Positions 5,675-11,970 are shown, counted from the first letter of the stretch. The stretch: 11,970 nt of DNA from an uncultured Chlorobiales bacterium (GCA_937959145.1 CALGMC010000258.1:1-11970); one strand, 5' to 3'. Numbers and translations: made by a program. The notes: generated by a model not told the origin, from the sequence alone.

Positions 5675-7978
5675 ATGTCAAGCGAAGCAGTTTTTTTTGA
5701 GTTTATCACGGGCAAGTTCGTAACAATTGTCGGCTTTACTGCCGCACTCTGTGCGACTTACGCCTTCTTTCGCGCCGCTCAAAGCGACGAACAACAACAA
5801 CTTTACGACGAATGGTTGAGTCTTGCACGAAAAAGTTTTTTCGTTATGGTGGGCGCAATCGTCGTCAATGGCTTGCACCTTCTTTACCTCATTCTCACGC
5901 ATCAGTTCAAATACAATTACGTCAAGCATTACTCCTCAACCGACCTGAACATCTTTTACCTCATCTCCACCTTTTATGCAGGGCAAGAGGGCAGTTTCAT
6001 GCTGTGGATGTTTTACGGCTGTTTGTTTGGATTCTTTTTGATGAAAACGGCGAAAGAATACGAAGCCCCCGTCATGACCGTGCTCTCGCTCTCGCAAGCC
6101 TTTTTGCTCTCGATGATTTTGGGCATTGAAGTGCCGTTTCTCAAAGATGGATTAGGAAGTGATGTCTTCGCGCTTACAATGGGACCTGTGCCGAAAGAAG
6201 GCGATGGACTCAATCCCTTGCTTCAAAATCCTTGGATGGTGATTCACCCGCCGACCTTGTTCGTTGGATTCTCGTCGCTCATCATTCCGTTTAGTTACGC
6301 GATTGCGGCAATGTGGAAGAATAAATATGACGATTGGATTCGTCCTGCAATGCCGTGGGTCTTGTTCAGTGCGGCAACGCTCGGCATTGGCATCATGATG
6401 GGCGGCTATTGGGCGTATAAAGTCCTGGGCTGGGGCGGCTATTGGGGCTGGGACCCAGTTGAAAACTCTTCGCTCGTGCCATGGCTCTTGATTGTCGCAC
6501 TGATTCACACGATGATTGTTCAGAAAAAAAACGGTGCGCTCAAAAAAACGAATCTGTTTCTTGCGGTGCTGGCGTTCTCAATGGTGCTGTATAGCTCCTT
6601 CCTAACACGAAGCGGCGTGCTGGCAGACACTTCCGTTCACTCCTTTACCGATTTAGGACTATACAATCAACTGCTTGCCTTTACGCTCACATTTCTGGGG
6701 CTGGGCGTTGGGTTGCTCTTGGTGCGTTTCAAGTCCATTAAAGTGGTTTCGCGTGAAGAGTCGCTTTATTCGCGCGAGTTTTTCTTGCTTTGCGGTGCCG
6801 TTGTGTTGATGCTCATAGCGGGCGTCGTCGTGGCGGGCATTTCCACACCAATTGTCGACTCCATGTTGAACCGACAAATCACCAAACTTGAACCTGATTT
6901 CTACAATCAAGTAACGCTCCCGCTTGCCGTGCTGATTGGGTTTCTTTCCGCTGTTGGACAATCAATTTGGTGGACGAAAATCGATAAAGAAAATCTCATC
7001 AAAGCCTTATGGCTTCCTTTAACGCTTGCGCTTGTCTTTACAACCATCTTAATGCTTGCGGGCATGAAAGATGTATCTATGATTTTGCTTGCATTGACGG
7101 CGTCGTTCTCGCTCTTTGCCAACGGGCAAGTCTTGCTCAAAGTCTTGAAAGGCAATCCGAAATACGCAGGTGGAAGTCTAACGCACGTTGGGTTAGCCTT
7201 AATGCTACTTGGCATTATTGGCTCGGCGAAATATGACGAAAGCCAACACATCGAGCTGCCAAAAGGCAAGACGGTTCAAGCCTTCGGAAAACAAATGACC
7301 TACAAAGGCATGCAAGATGTGGGCGACGGAAAAAGCGGTTTCAAAATTCAAGTGGTTGATGGAAACAAGTCGTATATCGCCATGCCAGTGATGTATGAAA
7401 CGAAACGGATGACAGTTCAAAACCCCGATGTTGCGCATTACTTGACAAAAGATTTTTACATCGCGCCCGTAAACCTGATGGTTAAAGACAATCCCAACCA
7501 ACTGATTTTGAAAAAAGGCGAATCGCAAATGCTCGAAGGCTACGCGGTGAAGTTCGTGAATTTCAACATGGAAAAAAGCATTTTGGGCGGCGGCGTTGAT
7601 GGGAAAATCAAAGTGGTTGCCATACTTGAAATTACAAAAGACGGCAAGAGCGAAACGATTGAACCGATTTACAACATCGAAGCCGGAAGCGAGCCGAAGA
7701 TTGAATACGCCGCACTGCAAAGCGCGCCAAGCGTTTCGTTTGCAATTACTCGCATTGATGCGTCAAGTGGCAGAGTGATGGTCGAAGCCAAAGGACTTGG
7801 TGCCGAAGTTCAGCCGCAGGAAACGCTTATCATTGAAGCAAGCATTAAGCCTTACATCAACGTTTTATGGCTTGGAACATACATTGTAGCGTTTGGTTTC
7901 GTGATTTCAATTTATCGCCGATGGCAAGAGCGCAAGTTGAAGTCGAGAACGAAATCGGCGGAATTGGTTGAGGTATAA
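5675..7978 (+). CDS. ccmF: Cytochrome c maturation heme lyase subunit CcmF
   Basis: CcmF is the large inner-membrane heme lyase subunit that joins heme delivered by CcmE to apocytochrome c. The 767-residue protein has many membrane helices and the tryptophan-rich WWD signature WGGYWGWDPVENSS (about residues 253-266). The four conserved histidines can be placed by alignment in mind with E. coli CcmF: His191 (WMVIHPP), His278 (VALIHTM), His322 (TSVHSFTD) and His504 (SLTHVGL), matching the periplasmic and heme-b ligands. A soluble periplasmic domain follows (about 520-735) and a last membrane helix (about 740-757) ends in a basic cytoplasmic tail. Length is slightly above the usual 650 or so because of the large periplasmic domain. 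No ccmG or ccmH follows; the next gene, six bases on, is DUF2452. Confidence 0.97.
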   Translation: MSSEAVFFEFITGKFVTIVGFTAALCATYAFFRAAQSDEQQQLYDEWLSLARKSFFVMVGAIVVNGLHLLYLILTHQFKYNYVKHYSSTDLNIFYLISTFYAGQEGSFMLWMFYGCLFGFFLMKTAKEYEAPVMTVLSLSQAFLLSMILGIEVPFLKDGLGSDVFALTMGPVPKEGDGLNPLLQNPWMVIHPPTLFVGFSSLIIPFSYAIAAMWKNKYDDWIRPAMPWVLFSAATLGIGIMMGGYWAYKVLGWGGYWGWDPVENSSLVPWLLIVALIHTMIVQKKNGALKKTNLFLAVLAFSMVLYSSFLTRSGVLADTSVHSFTDLGLYNQLLAFTLTFLGLGVGLLLVRFKSIKVVSREESLYSREFFLLCGAVVLMLIAGVVVAGISTPIVDSMLNRQITKLEPDFYNQVTLPLAVLIGFLSAVGQSIWWTKIDKENLIKALWLPLTLALVFTTILMLAGMKDVSMILLALTASFSLFANGQVLLKVLKGNPKYAGGSLTHVGLALMLLGIIGSAKYDESQHIELPKGKTVQAFGKQMTYKGMQDVGDGKSGFKIQVVDGNKSYIAMPVMYETKRMTVQNPDVAHYLTKDFYIAPVNLMVKDNPNQLILKKGESQMLEGYAVKFVNFNMEKSILGGGVDGKIKVVAILEITKDGKSETIEPIYNIEAGSEPKIEYAALQSAPSVSFAITRIDASSGRVMVEAKGLGAEVQPQETLIIEASIKPYINVLWLGTYIVAFGFVISIYRRWQERKLKSRTKSAELVEV

Positions 7979-7984
7979 ACTTGA

Positions 7985-8482
7985 ATGTTGAAAAATTCTG
8001 CTATTGAAATGAAATCAAATGAAATTGATGTGTCCAAAATTGACTTGGACAAGATGAAGGAAAAGACGGCAGAAACGCCGTCGCTTCTTCCTTACGCGCA
8101 CACGGCAGGCGGAGCAATCATAAAGCCTGAAGATGTTGGTAAAATCAAGGGAAGAGCGGTTTCGGCGATGCGCGAGCAAACCGAAATGCAGATGTCGCAA
8201 CTTTACGAACAAATGCAACTGCTTGCCGAACAAGCCAAAAAAATTCAACAGCGTGTCGAGATTTCAGAGCGGATTTATATGGTCAAGATGGGCTTTGAGC
8301 CGATTATCGGAAAAACCTATTACCTTTATCGCCGTGAAAATGGCGAAGATTTTCTTTCACTTGTTGCGCCAAACGAATGGGGCAGAAGCAAGAAAATGGA
8401 TTATGTTGCTACCGTCAAACTGCTTGCCGACCACACTTGGGACGTGATTGAAGAGCAACAAAAAAACGGACATATCAAGTAA
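7985..8482 (+). CDS. DUF2452 family protein (165 aa), function unknown
   Basis: I recognise the DUF2452 signature: PSLLPYAHTAGGAIIKPEDVGKIKGRAVSAM (about residues 32-62), a central amphipathic helix rich in Gln/Glu/Met (about 63-90, probable coiled coil), and a C-terminal beta-rich part IYMVKMGFEPIIGKTYYLYRRENGEDFLSLVAPNEWG. It closes with VKLLADHTWDVIEE. It has no signal peptide or membrane segment, so it is probably cytoplasmic. No activity is known for the family, which is common in Bacteroidota and relatives. The ATG at 7985 lies six bases after the ccmF stop, so it is very likely cotranscribed with ccmEF; an ATG at 8009 is a possible alternative that keeps the whole domain. Operon position alone is not evidence for a cytochrome role. 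Confidence 0.9.
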   Translation: MLKNSAIEMKSNEIDVSKIDLDKMKEKTAETPSLLPYAHTAGGAIIKPEDVGKIKGRAVSAMREQTEMQMSQLYEQMQLLAEQAKKIQQRVEISERIYMVKMGFEPIIGKTYYLYRRENGEDFLSLVAPNEWGRSKKMDYVATVKLLADHTWDVIEEQQKNGHIK

Positions 8483-8494
8483 CCATCAAGCAAC

Positions 8495-8516
8495 AAAAAA
8501 GGCGACCGAAGTCGCC
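8495..8516 (-). terminator. Intrinsic terminator with UUCG tetraloop (minus strand)
   Basis: Read on the minus strand, GGCGAC-TTCG-GTCGCC (8516 down to 8501) forms a six-pair stem closed by the very stable C(UUCG)G tetraloop and is followed at once by TTTTTT (8500-8495). It ends transcription of the minus-strand gene at 8554-8919. On the plus strand the tail is CTCTCAC, so it would be at best a weak stop for the ccm cluster. Confidence 0.85.
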
Positions 8517-8553
8517 CTCTCACACCATCAAAAGAAAATCAACCAAATGCCGG

Positions 8554-8919
8554 TTAGTTTCGTTGTTCAGGCAGGGTGATTTGCACAAGGTTCTTCCTTG
8601 CTTCTTCGGCTTTGCGACGTTCCAATTCGGCTCGGAGTTCTTCGCCTTCCATCGGAACGAACTTGCCATTGACCAACTTGACAGGGATTTTGGAAATGGC
8701 TTCCGAAAGTTGTTTCATGCCTTCTTGCTGTTCGGCTTTCTTTTTCTTCAACTCTTCGGGAGAAAGCCCGACGACGTTATCGCTCGTTTCAAAGATGGGA
8801 GCGAGTTTCTCGTCATCGTGCCGAAGTTTGAAATCGACAAACTTGTAGAGCAAGAAAACAAGAATGAAGAAAATCGGAAGCGCGAAGGCGTATATGAAAA
8901 TCCACGAAAACGATTGCAT
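8554..8919 (-). CDS. Single-TM protein with charged coiled-coil domain (121 aa), unknown
   Basis: The protein opens with a membrane helix (about residues 5-27: SWIFIYAFALPIFFILVFLLY), followed by KFVDFKLRHDDEK and a long charged, probably cytoplasmic part with coiled-coil character (LSPEELKKKKAEQQEGMKQLSEAIS, about 52-76). A short middle part IPVKLVNGKFVPMEGEEL precedes a second helix, AELERRKAEEARKN. It is probably anchored in the inner membrane. I recognise no family. The start is well supported: AAAGGAG lies eight bases upstream of the ATG, and the terminator 38 bases beyond the stop shows it is a one-gene unit. It faces the ccm-DUF2452 cluster tail to tail. A long plus-strand open frame over the same DNA (8563-8985) is rejected as its shadow. 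Confidence 0.82.
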   Translation of the reverse strand: MQSFSWIFIYAFALPIFFILVFLLYKFVDFKLRHDDEKLAPIFETSDNVVGLSPEELKKKKAEQQEGMKQLSEAISKIPVKLVNGKFVPMEGEELRAELERRKAEEARKNLVQITLPEQRN

Positions 8920-8951
8920 CTTAAATACTCCTTTCTAACTTTTCAAAACAG

Positions 8952-8967
8952 ATTCCCACAAGGGAAT
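8952..8967. repeat. Inverted repeat ATTCCC-ACAA-GGGAAT, possible operator
   Basis: A perfect six-base inverted repeat with a four-base spacer lies 33 bases upstream of the start of the minus-strand single-TM gene. A near copy of its right arm follows (CACAAGGGAATTTT then CACAAAGGAATATA). Its place in the leader/promoter region of a divergent pair suggests an operator or an RNA hairpin, but this is inference. Confidence 0.35.
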
Positions 8968-9012
8968 TTTCACAAAGGAATATAGAGCCTTCAAGTCGCG
9001 TTGTGGGTTAAA

Positions 9013-9029
9013 TTCTCTCAAAGGGAGAA
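9013..9029. repeat. Second inverted repeat TTCTCTC-AAA-GGGAGAA in the divergent region
   Basis: Seven pairs (one T-G) flank an AAA loop. Together with the repeat at 8952 it makes two separate dyads in the 236-base region between two divergent genes. There is no T-run, so it is not a terminator. Confidence 0.3.
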
Positions 9030-9075
9030 ACGATTTGGACGATATGAAAACGAAATTATCTAAAGGCTCGCGATG

Positions 9076-9104
9076 TTGAAGAAGAGAAAAGCGTTGTATC
9101 TTTC
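9076..9104 (+). promoter_or_regulatory. Probable promoter of the 64-residue gene
   Basis: TTG at 9076-9078 and TATCTTTC at 9097-9104, separated by 18 bases, closely follow the TTTG/TAnnTTTG pattern. Transcription would begin near 9111, leaving a leader of about 45 bases that is rich in A and C and has no Shine-Dalgarno sequence. Confidence 0.5.
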
Positions 9105-9155
9105 ACAAAGACTTGCAGTTCCAACAACAACTTTAACTTAAAACAACTACCGACC

Positions 9156-9350
9156 ATGAACGAAGTTCGCGGAGGCGTCATTACGCAAGTGTTGTATAGC
9201 ATTGGCATTGCGGCGGAAACCGGATTGGATAGCGTTTCCAAAGCCGTTGGTGAAACCGCAGAAGCGGCAAAGAAAACCACCGAAACCATTTCAGGCGGCA
9301 TCACGCGCTCGATTGAAAAAGTAACCGACGCGCTGGTAGGGAAAAAGTAA
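9156..9350 (+). CDS. Small amphipathic-helix hypothetical protein (64 aa)
   Basis: The product starts with MNEVRGGVITQVLYSIGIAAE, a short hydrophobic segment, and continues as an Ala/Thr/Lys/Glu-rich region (SKAVGETAEAAKKTTETISG) and a final helix GITRSIEKVTDALVGKK. It contains no Cys, Trp, Phe or Pro. The pattern suggests one or two amphipathic helices of the surface- or lipid-binding kind (phasin-, LEA- or apolipoprotein-like in appearance only). I recognise no family. The gene stands alone: a probable promoter at 9076-9104, ATG start with no Shine-Dalgarno sequence, and a strong terminator 27 bases after the TAA. This self-contained layout argues that it is real and separately expressed. 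An antisense open frame (9056-9376) was rejected. Confidence 0.72.
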   Translation: MNEVRGGVITQVLYSIGIAAETGLDSVSKAVGETAEAAKKTTETISGGITRSIEKVTDALVGKK

Positions 9351-9377
9351 TGACCCAAAGAAATGGAATGAAGCATT

Positions 9378-9410
9378 AAGGCGATTCACCATGAGTCGCC
9401 TTTGTGTTTT
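9378..9410 (+). terminator. Intrinsic terminator after the 64-residue gene
   Basis: AAGGCGATTC-ACCAT-GAGTCGCCTT forms a ten-pair stem (one T-G) with a five-base loop and is followed by TGTGTTTT, a broken T-tract. It separates the small gene from moaC, 27 bases further on. Its GGCGA/TCGCC core resembles that of the terminator at 8495-8516. Confidence 0.8.
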
Positions 9411-9437
9411 GATTGAGTTTTTTGAGAGCATTGATAA

Positions 9438-9935
9438 ATGGGAGAAATGACAAACGAAAAATCGCTTTCGCACCTTGACGCCAAAGGTAATCCGACAATG
9501 GTTAATGTCGGCGAGAAACCCATCACGCATCGCCTTGCAAGAGCCAGAGCCATTGTAGAACTCGGCGAAGAAATTTTATCGCGCTTGCAAAATGGAGAAC
9601 TTCAAACCAAAAAAGGTGCCGTCTTTCAAACGGCAATCCTTGCAGGCATTATGGCGGCGAAGAAAACGGGCGACCTCATTCCGCTTTGCCACCCGCTTGG
9701 CTTGGAAGATTGCCAAATTGCAATTTCGCCGATTTCCAAAAGTGCCATCGCGATTGAATGCACTGCCGAACTTCACGGAAAAACAGGCGTGGAAATGGAA
9801 GCCCTCACCGGCGCAACGCTCGCCGCACTGACCATTTACGATATGTGCAAGGCTCTTTCGCATGAGATTGTCATTAAAGACATTAAACTTGTTGAAAAAC
9901 GCGGCGGAAAGTCGGACTTCATACGAGAAAACTAA
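9438..9935 (+). CDS. moaC: Cyclic pyranopterin monophosphate synthase MoaC
   Basis: MoaC, acting with the radical-SAM enzyme MoaA, makes cyclic pyranopterin monophosphate from GTP, the first step of molybdenum cofactor synthesis in the cytoplasm. The 165-residue protein has the family landmarks: LSHLDAKGNPTMVNVGEKP near the start, KKGAVFQTAILAGIMAAKKTGDLIPLCHPL with the conserved LCHPL, the signature GKTGVEMEALTGATLAALTIYDMCKA with its catalytic Lys, and the end motif LVEKRGGKS. Length is normal. Two starts are possible, ATG at 9438 or at 9447; the latter has GGGAG close upstream and would remove three residues. The MOSC gene begins three bases after the stop, so the two are almost certainly cotranscribed. 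No moaA is present in the window. Confidence 0.97.
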   Translation: MGEMTNEKSLSHLDAKGNPTMVNVGEKPITHRLARARAIVELGEEILSRLQNGELQTKKGAVFQTAILAGIMAAKKTGDLIPLCHPLGLEDCQIAISPISKSAIAIECTAELHGKTGVEMEALTGATLAALTIYDMCKALSHEIVIKDIKLVEKRGGKSDFIREN

Positions 9936-9938
9936 CTT

Positions 9939-10703
9939 GTGCCAATACTTTCACGAATCACCATCTACCCGATTAAATCGCTTGACGGCGTTGCGGTTCA
10001 ATCGGCATCTATTACCAGCGGCGGAGCCTTAGCGCACGACCGCGAATACGCGCTCTTCGATGCAGAAGGAAACATCGTCAATGGCAAGCGCACGGCGAAA
10101 ATCCATCTTATCCGCGCTAACTTTGATGAATCGTTGAAGGTCGTTTCACTCTCGGCGCAAGGTGAAAAAGATACTTTTGAACTTGGGGATTCAAGGTTAG
10201 AAACTTGGTTTTCGGATTATTTCGGTTTTCGCATTAAGGTGCGCCGCAATGTAGAAACAGGGTTTCCTGACGACCTGAACGCTTGGGGACCGACGCTCGT
10301 CAGCGAAGCCACCTACCGCCAAGTGGCGACTTGGTTTAGCGGAATTTCCATCGAGGAACTGCGACAACGCTTTCGCGCAAACCTTGAAATTTCAGAGTGC
10401 GAGCCATTTTGGGAAGATAGGCTTTGCGATGAGCCGCCGCGCACCGTGCCATTTCAAATTGGCGAAGTGAGATGTGAAGGCGTCAATCCATGTTCGCGAT
10501 GTGTGGTGCCGACGCGCAATCCTTTATCAGCAGAGCCAACGCCGAAATTTCAAAAGCATTTTTCTGAACAGCGCAACGCAACGTTGCCTCTGTGGGCGAT
10601 TCCTGAAGCCTTCGCCCATTTTTACAAACTTTCGGTCAACACGCGCATTGCAAGGAATCAAGCGGGCAAATCGATTCGCGTAGGAGACGCTCTGCATCTC
10701 TGA
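9939..10703 (+). CDS. MOSC domain protein, YcbX/mARC-like (probable molybdenum enzyme)
   Basis: The 254-residue protein joins an N-terminal MOSC_N beta-barrel domain (residues about 1-110: ITIYPIKSLDGVAV, ALAHDREYALFDAEGNIVNGKR) to a MOSC domain (about 115-254). The latter includes RFRANLEI (144-151) and the family motif GVNPCSRCVVPTRNP (181-195). In YcbX and mARC proteins a Cys of this motif coordinates the molybdenum cofactor, so Cys185 or Cys188 is the likely ligand. Relatives reduce N-hydroxylated compounds. The C-terminal 2Fe-2S domain of E. coli YcbX is absent here, so an external electron donor would be needed. The start is GTG at 9939, three bases after the moaC stop; no better start is visible. 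The pairing with moaC fits a cofactor-dependent role. Confidence 0.9.
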   Translation: MPILSRITIYPIKSLDGVAVQSASITSGGALAHDREYALFDAEGNIVNGKRTAKIHLIRANFDESLKVVSLSAQGEKDTFELGDSRLETWFSDYFGFRIKVRRNVETGFPDDLNAWGPTLVSEATYRQVATWFSGISIEELRQRFRANLEISECEPFWEDRLCDEPPRTVPFQIGEVRCEGVNPCSRCVVPTRNPLSAEPTPKFQKHFSEQRNATLPLWAIPEAFAHFYKLSVNTRIARNQAGKSIRVGDALHL

Positions 10704-10747
10704 CGGCGATATGCAAGAGAATCGCTAAATTCTGACTCGAACTAAAA

Positions 10748-10777
10748 CTTGCCGAAAAACATCTTGCCGAAAGACAT
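10748..10777 (+). repeat. 15-bp tandem repeat in the moxR leader
   Basis: CTTGCCGAAAAACAT (10748-10762) is followed directly by CTTGCCGAAAGACAT (10763-10777), 14 of 15 bases identical, and then by a third, looser copy, ACCTTGACCGAAAAAG, that contains the TTG start of moxR. The 15-base period keeps the moxR reading frame. Confidence 0.75.
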
Positions 10778-10780
10778 ACC

Positions 10781-11764
10781 TTGACCGAAAAAGAACTTCA
10801 TGCGCTCCTTGAAAAAATTCCCGCACTCAAACGAGAAATAGAGAAAGTCATTGTTGGGCAAAGCGATGTGCTCGATGAACTTTTGGCGGCGTTCATTGCG
10901 GGCGGACACGCGCTCCTTGAAGGCGTGCCCGGGCTTGCCAAAACCTTGATGATTCGCTCGTTGGCAAATGCCGTCTCGCTTTCGTTCCGACGGATTCAAT
11001 TCACGCCCGACCTGATGCCCTCCGACATACTCGGCACGGAAGTGTTGGAAGAAGACCGCACAAGTGGCAAACGATTTTTTAAGTTCAATCGCGGCGCGAT
11101 TTTCGCCAACCTTGTGCTTGCCGATGAAATCAACCGCACGCCGCCGAAAACCCAATCCGCCTTGCTCGAAGCGATGCAAGAATTTTCTGTAACGCAAGCA
11201 GGGAATACTTATCCGCTTGAAAAGCCGTTCTTCGTTTTAGCAACGCAAAATCCGATTGAGCAAGCCGGCACATACCCCTTGCCCGAAGCACAACTCGACC
11301 GATTTATGCTTTACATCAAACTCGATTATCCAAGCGAGGAAGATGAACTCAAAGTCTTGATGCAAACAACGGGCAGTGAATCCGCCAAAATTATGCCTGT
11401 GCTTTCAGGGGAAGAGTTGCTTGTGATTCAGCGGCTGGTGCGCGAGGTGGTGGTGAGTTCGGAGTTGATGAAGTTTGTGAATTTACTTGTTCGAGAAACG
11501 CGACCGCAGACCACGACCCAAGCGTTCATCAAAGAAAATGTGGAATGGGGCGCGGGCACGCGCGCTGCACAAGCGTTGATTTTATCGGCGAAAGCGCATG
11601 CGTTGATGCAAGGGCGTTTTTCCGTGTTGCCTTGCGATATTAAACGAATGGCGTTGCCGGCATTGCGACATCGCGTATTGCTCAACTTCAAGGCGCAAGC
11701 AGAAAAGCGCACTTCTGACGAGGTGATTGAAAATTTGATGAAACATGCTGCCATTGAGGAATAA
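10781..11764 (+). CDS. MoxR family AAA+ ATPase
   Basis: MoxR ATPases are chaperone-like AAA+ proteins that usually work with VWA-domain proteins to mature enzymes or act in envelope stress. The 327-residue protein has the family's N-terminus (LLEKIPALKREIEKVIVGQ), Walker A GVPGLAKT (48-55), Walker B LVLADEINR (111-119), sensor-1 ATQNP (154-158), YPLPEAQLDRF with the arginine finger Arg174, and the lid/sensor-2 region WGAGTRAAQALILSAKA. All catalytic motifs are intact. The start is TTG at 10781: the frame has a stop at 10733-10735 and no ATG or GTG in between. Unusually, the next feature is a tRNA rather than the DUF58 and VWA genes that commonly follow moxR. The gene lies 77 bases after the MOSC gene and has no clear promoter of its own. 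Confidence 0.95.
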   Translation: MTEKELHALLEKIPALKREIEKVIVGQSDVLDELLAAFIAGGHALLEGVPGLAKTLMIRSLANAVSLSFRRIQFTPDLMPSDILGTEVLEEDRTSGKRFFKFNRGAIFANLVLADEINRTPPKTQSALLEAMQEFSVTQAGNTYPLEKPFFVLATQNPIEQAGTYPLPEAQLDRFMLYIKLDYPSEEDELKVLMQTTGSESAKIMPVLSGEELLVIQRLVREVVVSSELMKFVNLLVRETRPQTTTQAFIKENVEWGAGTRAAQALILSAKAHALMQGRFSVLPCDIKRMALPALRHRVLLNFKAQAEKRTSDEVIENLMKHAAIEE

Positions 11765-11786
11765 AAAGGTGATTTGAAAGTGCGAC

Positions 11787-11816
11787 TTGCAGTTTTTGTT
11801 GAAAGTGGTATATTCG
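11787..11816 (+). promoter_or_regulatory. Promoter of tRNA-Ser
   Basis: TTG at 11787-11789 and TATATTCG at 11809-11816 are separated by 19 bases, close to the TTTG/TAnnTTTG consensus. Transcription would start near 11823, about 11 bases before the tRNA. Read as a sigma-70 promoter it is TTGCAG-N16-TATATT. Confidence 0.6.
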
Positions 11817-11833
11817 CAGCTCATAGTTGAATT

Positions 11834-11924
11834 GGAGAGGTGGCCGAGTGGCTTAAGGCGTCGGTTTGCTAAACCGATGTAGTATCGTAAGGTGCTACCG
11901 GGGGTTCGAATCCCCCCTTCTCCG
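11834..11924 (+). tRNA. tRNA-Ser(GCT)
   Basis: The whole cloverleaf can be drawn. The acceptor stem GGAGAGG pairs with CTTCTCC (11917-11923, one G-T). A D-arm is present (GCCGAGTGGCTTAAGGC). The anticodon stem TCGGT/ACCGA encloses the loop TTGCTAA, with anticodon GCT at 11868-11870, which reads AGC and AGT serine codons. The long variable arm GTAGTA/TGCTAC (11879-11898) is typical of class II tRNAs, and the T-arm is GGGGG-TTCGAAT-CCCCC. The discriminator base is G (11924), as expected for tRNA-Ser. The genome continues with CAA, so the CCA end is not encoded. Confidence 0.98.
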
Positions 11925-11944
11925 CAAGAGGTAACAAAGGTGCG

Positions 11945-11970
11945 ATGAACGCGCCCGTCGCCCCGAAACA
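11945..11970 (+). CDS. Possible start of a gene cut by the right edge
   Basis: An ATG at 11945 opens a frame for at least eight codons (MNAPVAPK) up to the window edge, with AAAGGTG a few bases upstream as a possible ribosome site. The stretch is richer in G and C than its surroundings. Too little is present to say more; it may be chance. Confidence 0.25.

Noticed and set aside
7205..7720. Minus-strand 171-residue frame
   Set aside because: Shadow of the CcmF periplasmic domain; no recognisable protein features.
8563..8985. Plus-strand 140-residue frame
   Set aside because: Phe-rich shadow of the minus-strand single-TM gene, which has a Shine-Dalgarno sequence and a terminator in the right orientation.
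9056..9376. Minus-strand 106-residue frame over the 64-residue gene
   Set aside because: Promoter and terminator evidence support the plus strand only.
10706..10725. Short inverted repeat GCGAT...ATCGC after the MOSC gene as a terminator
   Set aside because: Only five pairs, ten-base loop and no T-run.
10742..11197. Minus-strand 151-residue frame over the moxR start
   Set aside because: Antisense to the conserved Walker A and Walker B regions of MoxR.
11765..11800. Terminator between moxR and the tRNA
   Set aside because: A TTTTT run exists but no stable stem precedes it.

Overview
This window looks like a chromosomal, mostly housekeeping stretch from a Gram-negative member of the Bacteroidota/Chlorobiota (FCB) group. 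The taxon is inferred from several points: most genes lack a Shine-Dalgarno sequence, several intergenic regions carry TTTG/TAnnTTTG-type promoters, there is an outer-membrane barrel-like protein, a histidine kinase with the AHQLGTPISSL type of H-box, a DUF2452 protein and a Cys-type CcmE. A relative of Chloroherpeton is my best guess, but one window cannot settle it. No mobile element, CRISPR array or prophage signal was seen.

Layout. Left part, minus strand: an alpha/beta hydrolase cut by the left edge (1-600), a possible small aromatic-rich protein just upstream of it (624-803), a 576-residue secreted protein with a probable beta-barrel C-terminus (906-2636), and a membrane histidine kinase (2713-3879). 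A divergent promoter region (3880-4013) then switches to the plus strand: gcvH (4014-4394), a lysine-rich protein with two AP2-like repeats (4511-5152), and a cytochrome c maturation cluster ccmE-ccmF followed by a DUF2452 gene (5227-8482). A minus-strand single-TM protein (8554-8919) converges on that cluster at a UUCG-tetraloop terminator. A second divergent region leads to a free-standing 64-residue protein with its own promoter and terminator (9156-9350), then the molybdenum pair moaC and a YcbX/mARC-like MOSC gene (9438-10703), a MoxR AAA+ ATPase with a TTG start (10781-11764) and a tRNA-Ser(GCT) (11834-11924).

How the genes work together: CcmE (heme chaperone) and CcmF (heme lyase core) act in c-type cytochrome assembly. 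MoaC makes the molybdopterin precursor, and the neighbouring MOSC protein probably uses the finished cofactor. GcvH is the lipoyl carrier of glycine cleavage but has no other gcv gene here. The kinase has no response regulator in the window, and the MoxR ATPase lacks its usual DUF58/VWA partners directly downstream.

Most noteworthy: the twin AP2-like protein; the CxxxY (Cys instead of His) heme-binding site of CcmE; the well-formed promoters; the small monocistronic 64-residue gene; and the 15-bp tandem repeat ahead of the moxR TTG start. I found no convincing undescribed multi-gene system. The AP2-like protein is the best candidate for something functionally uncharacterised.
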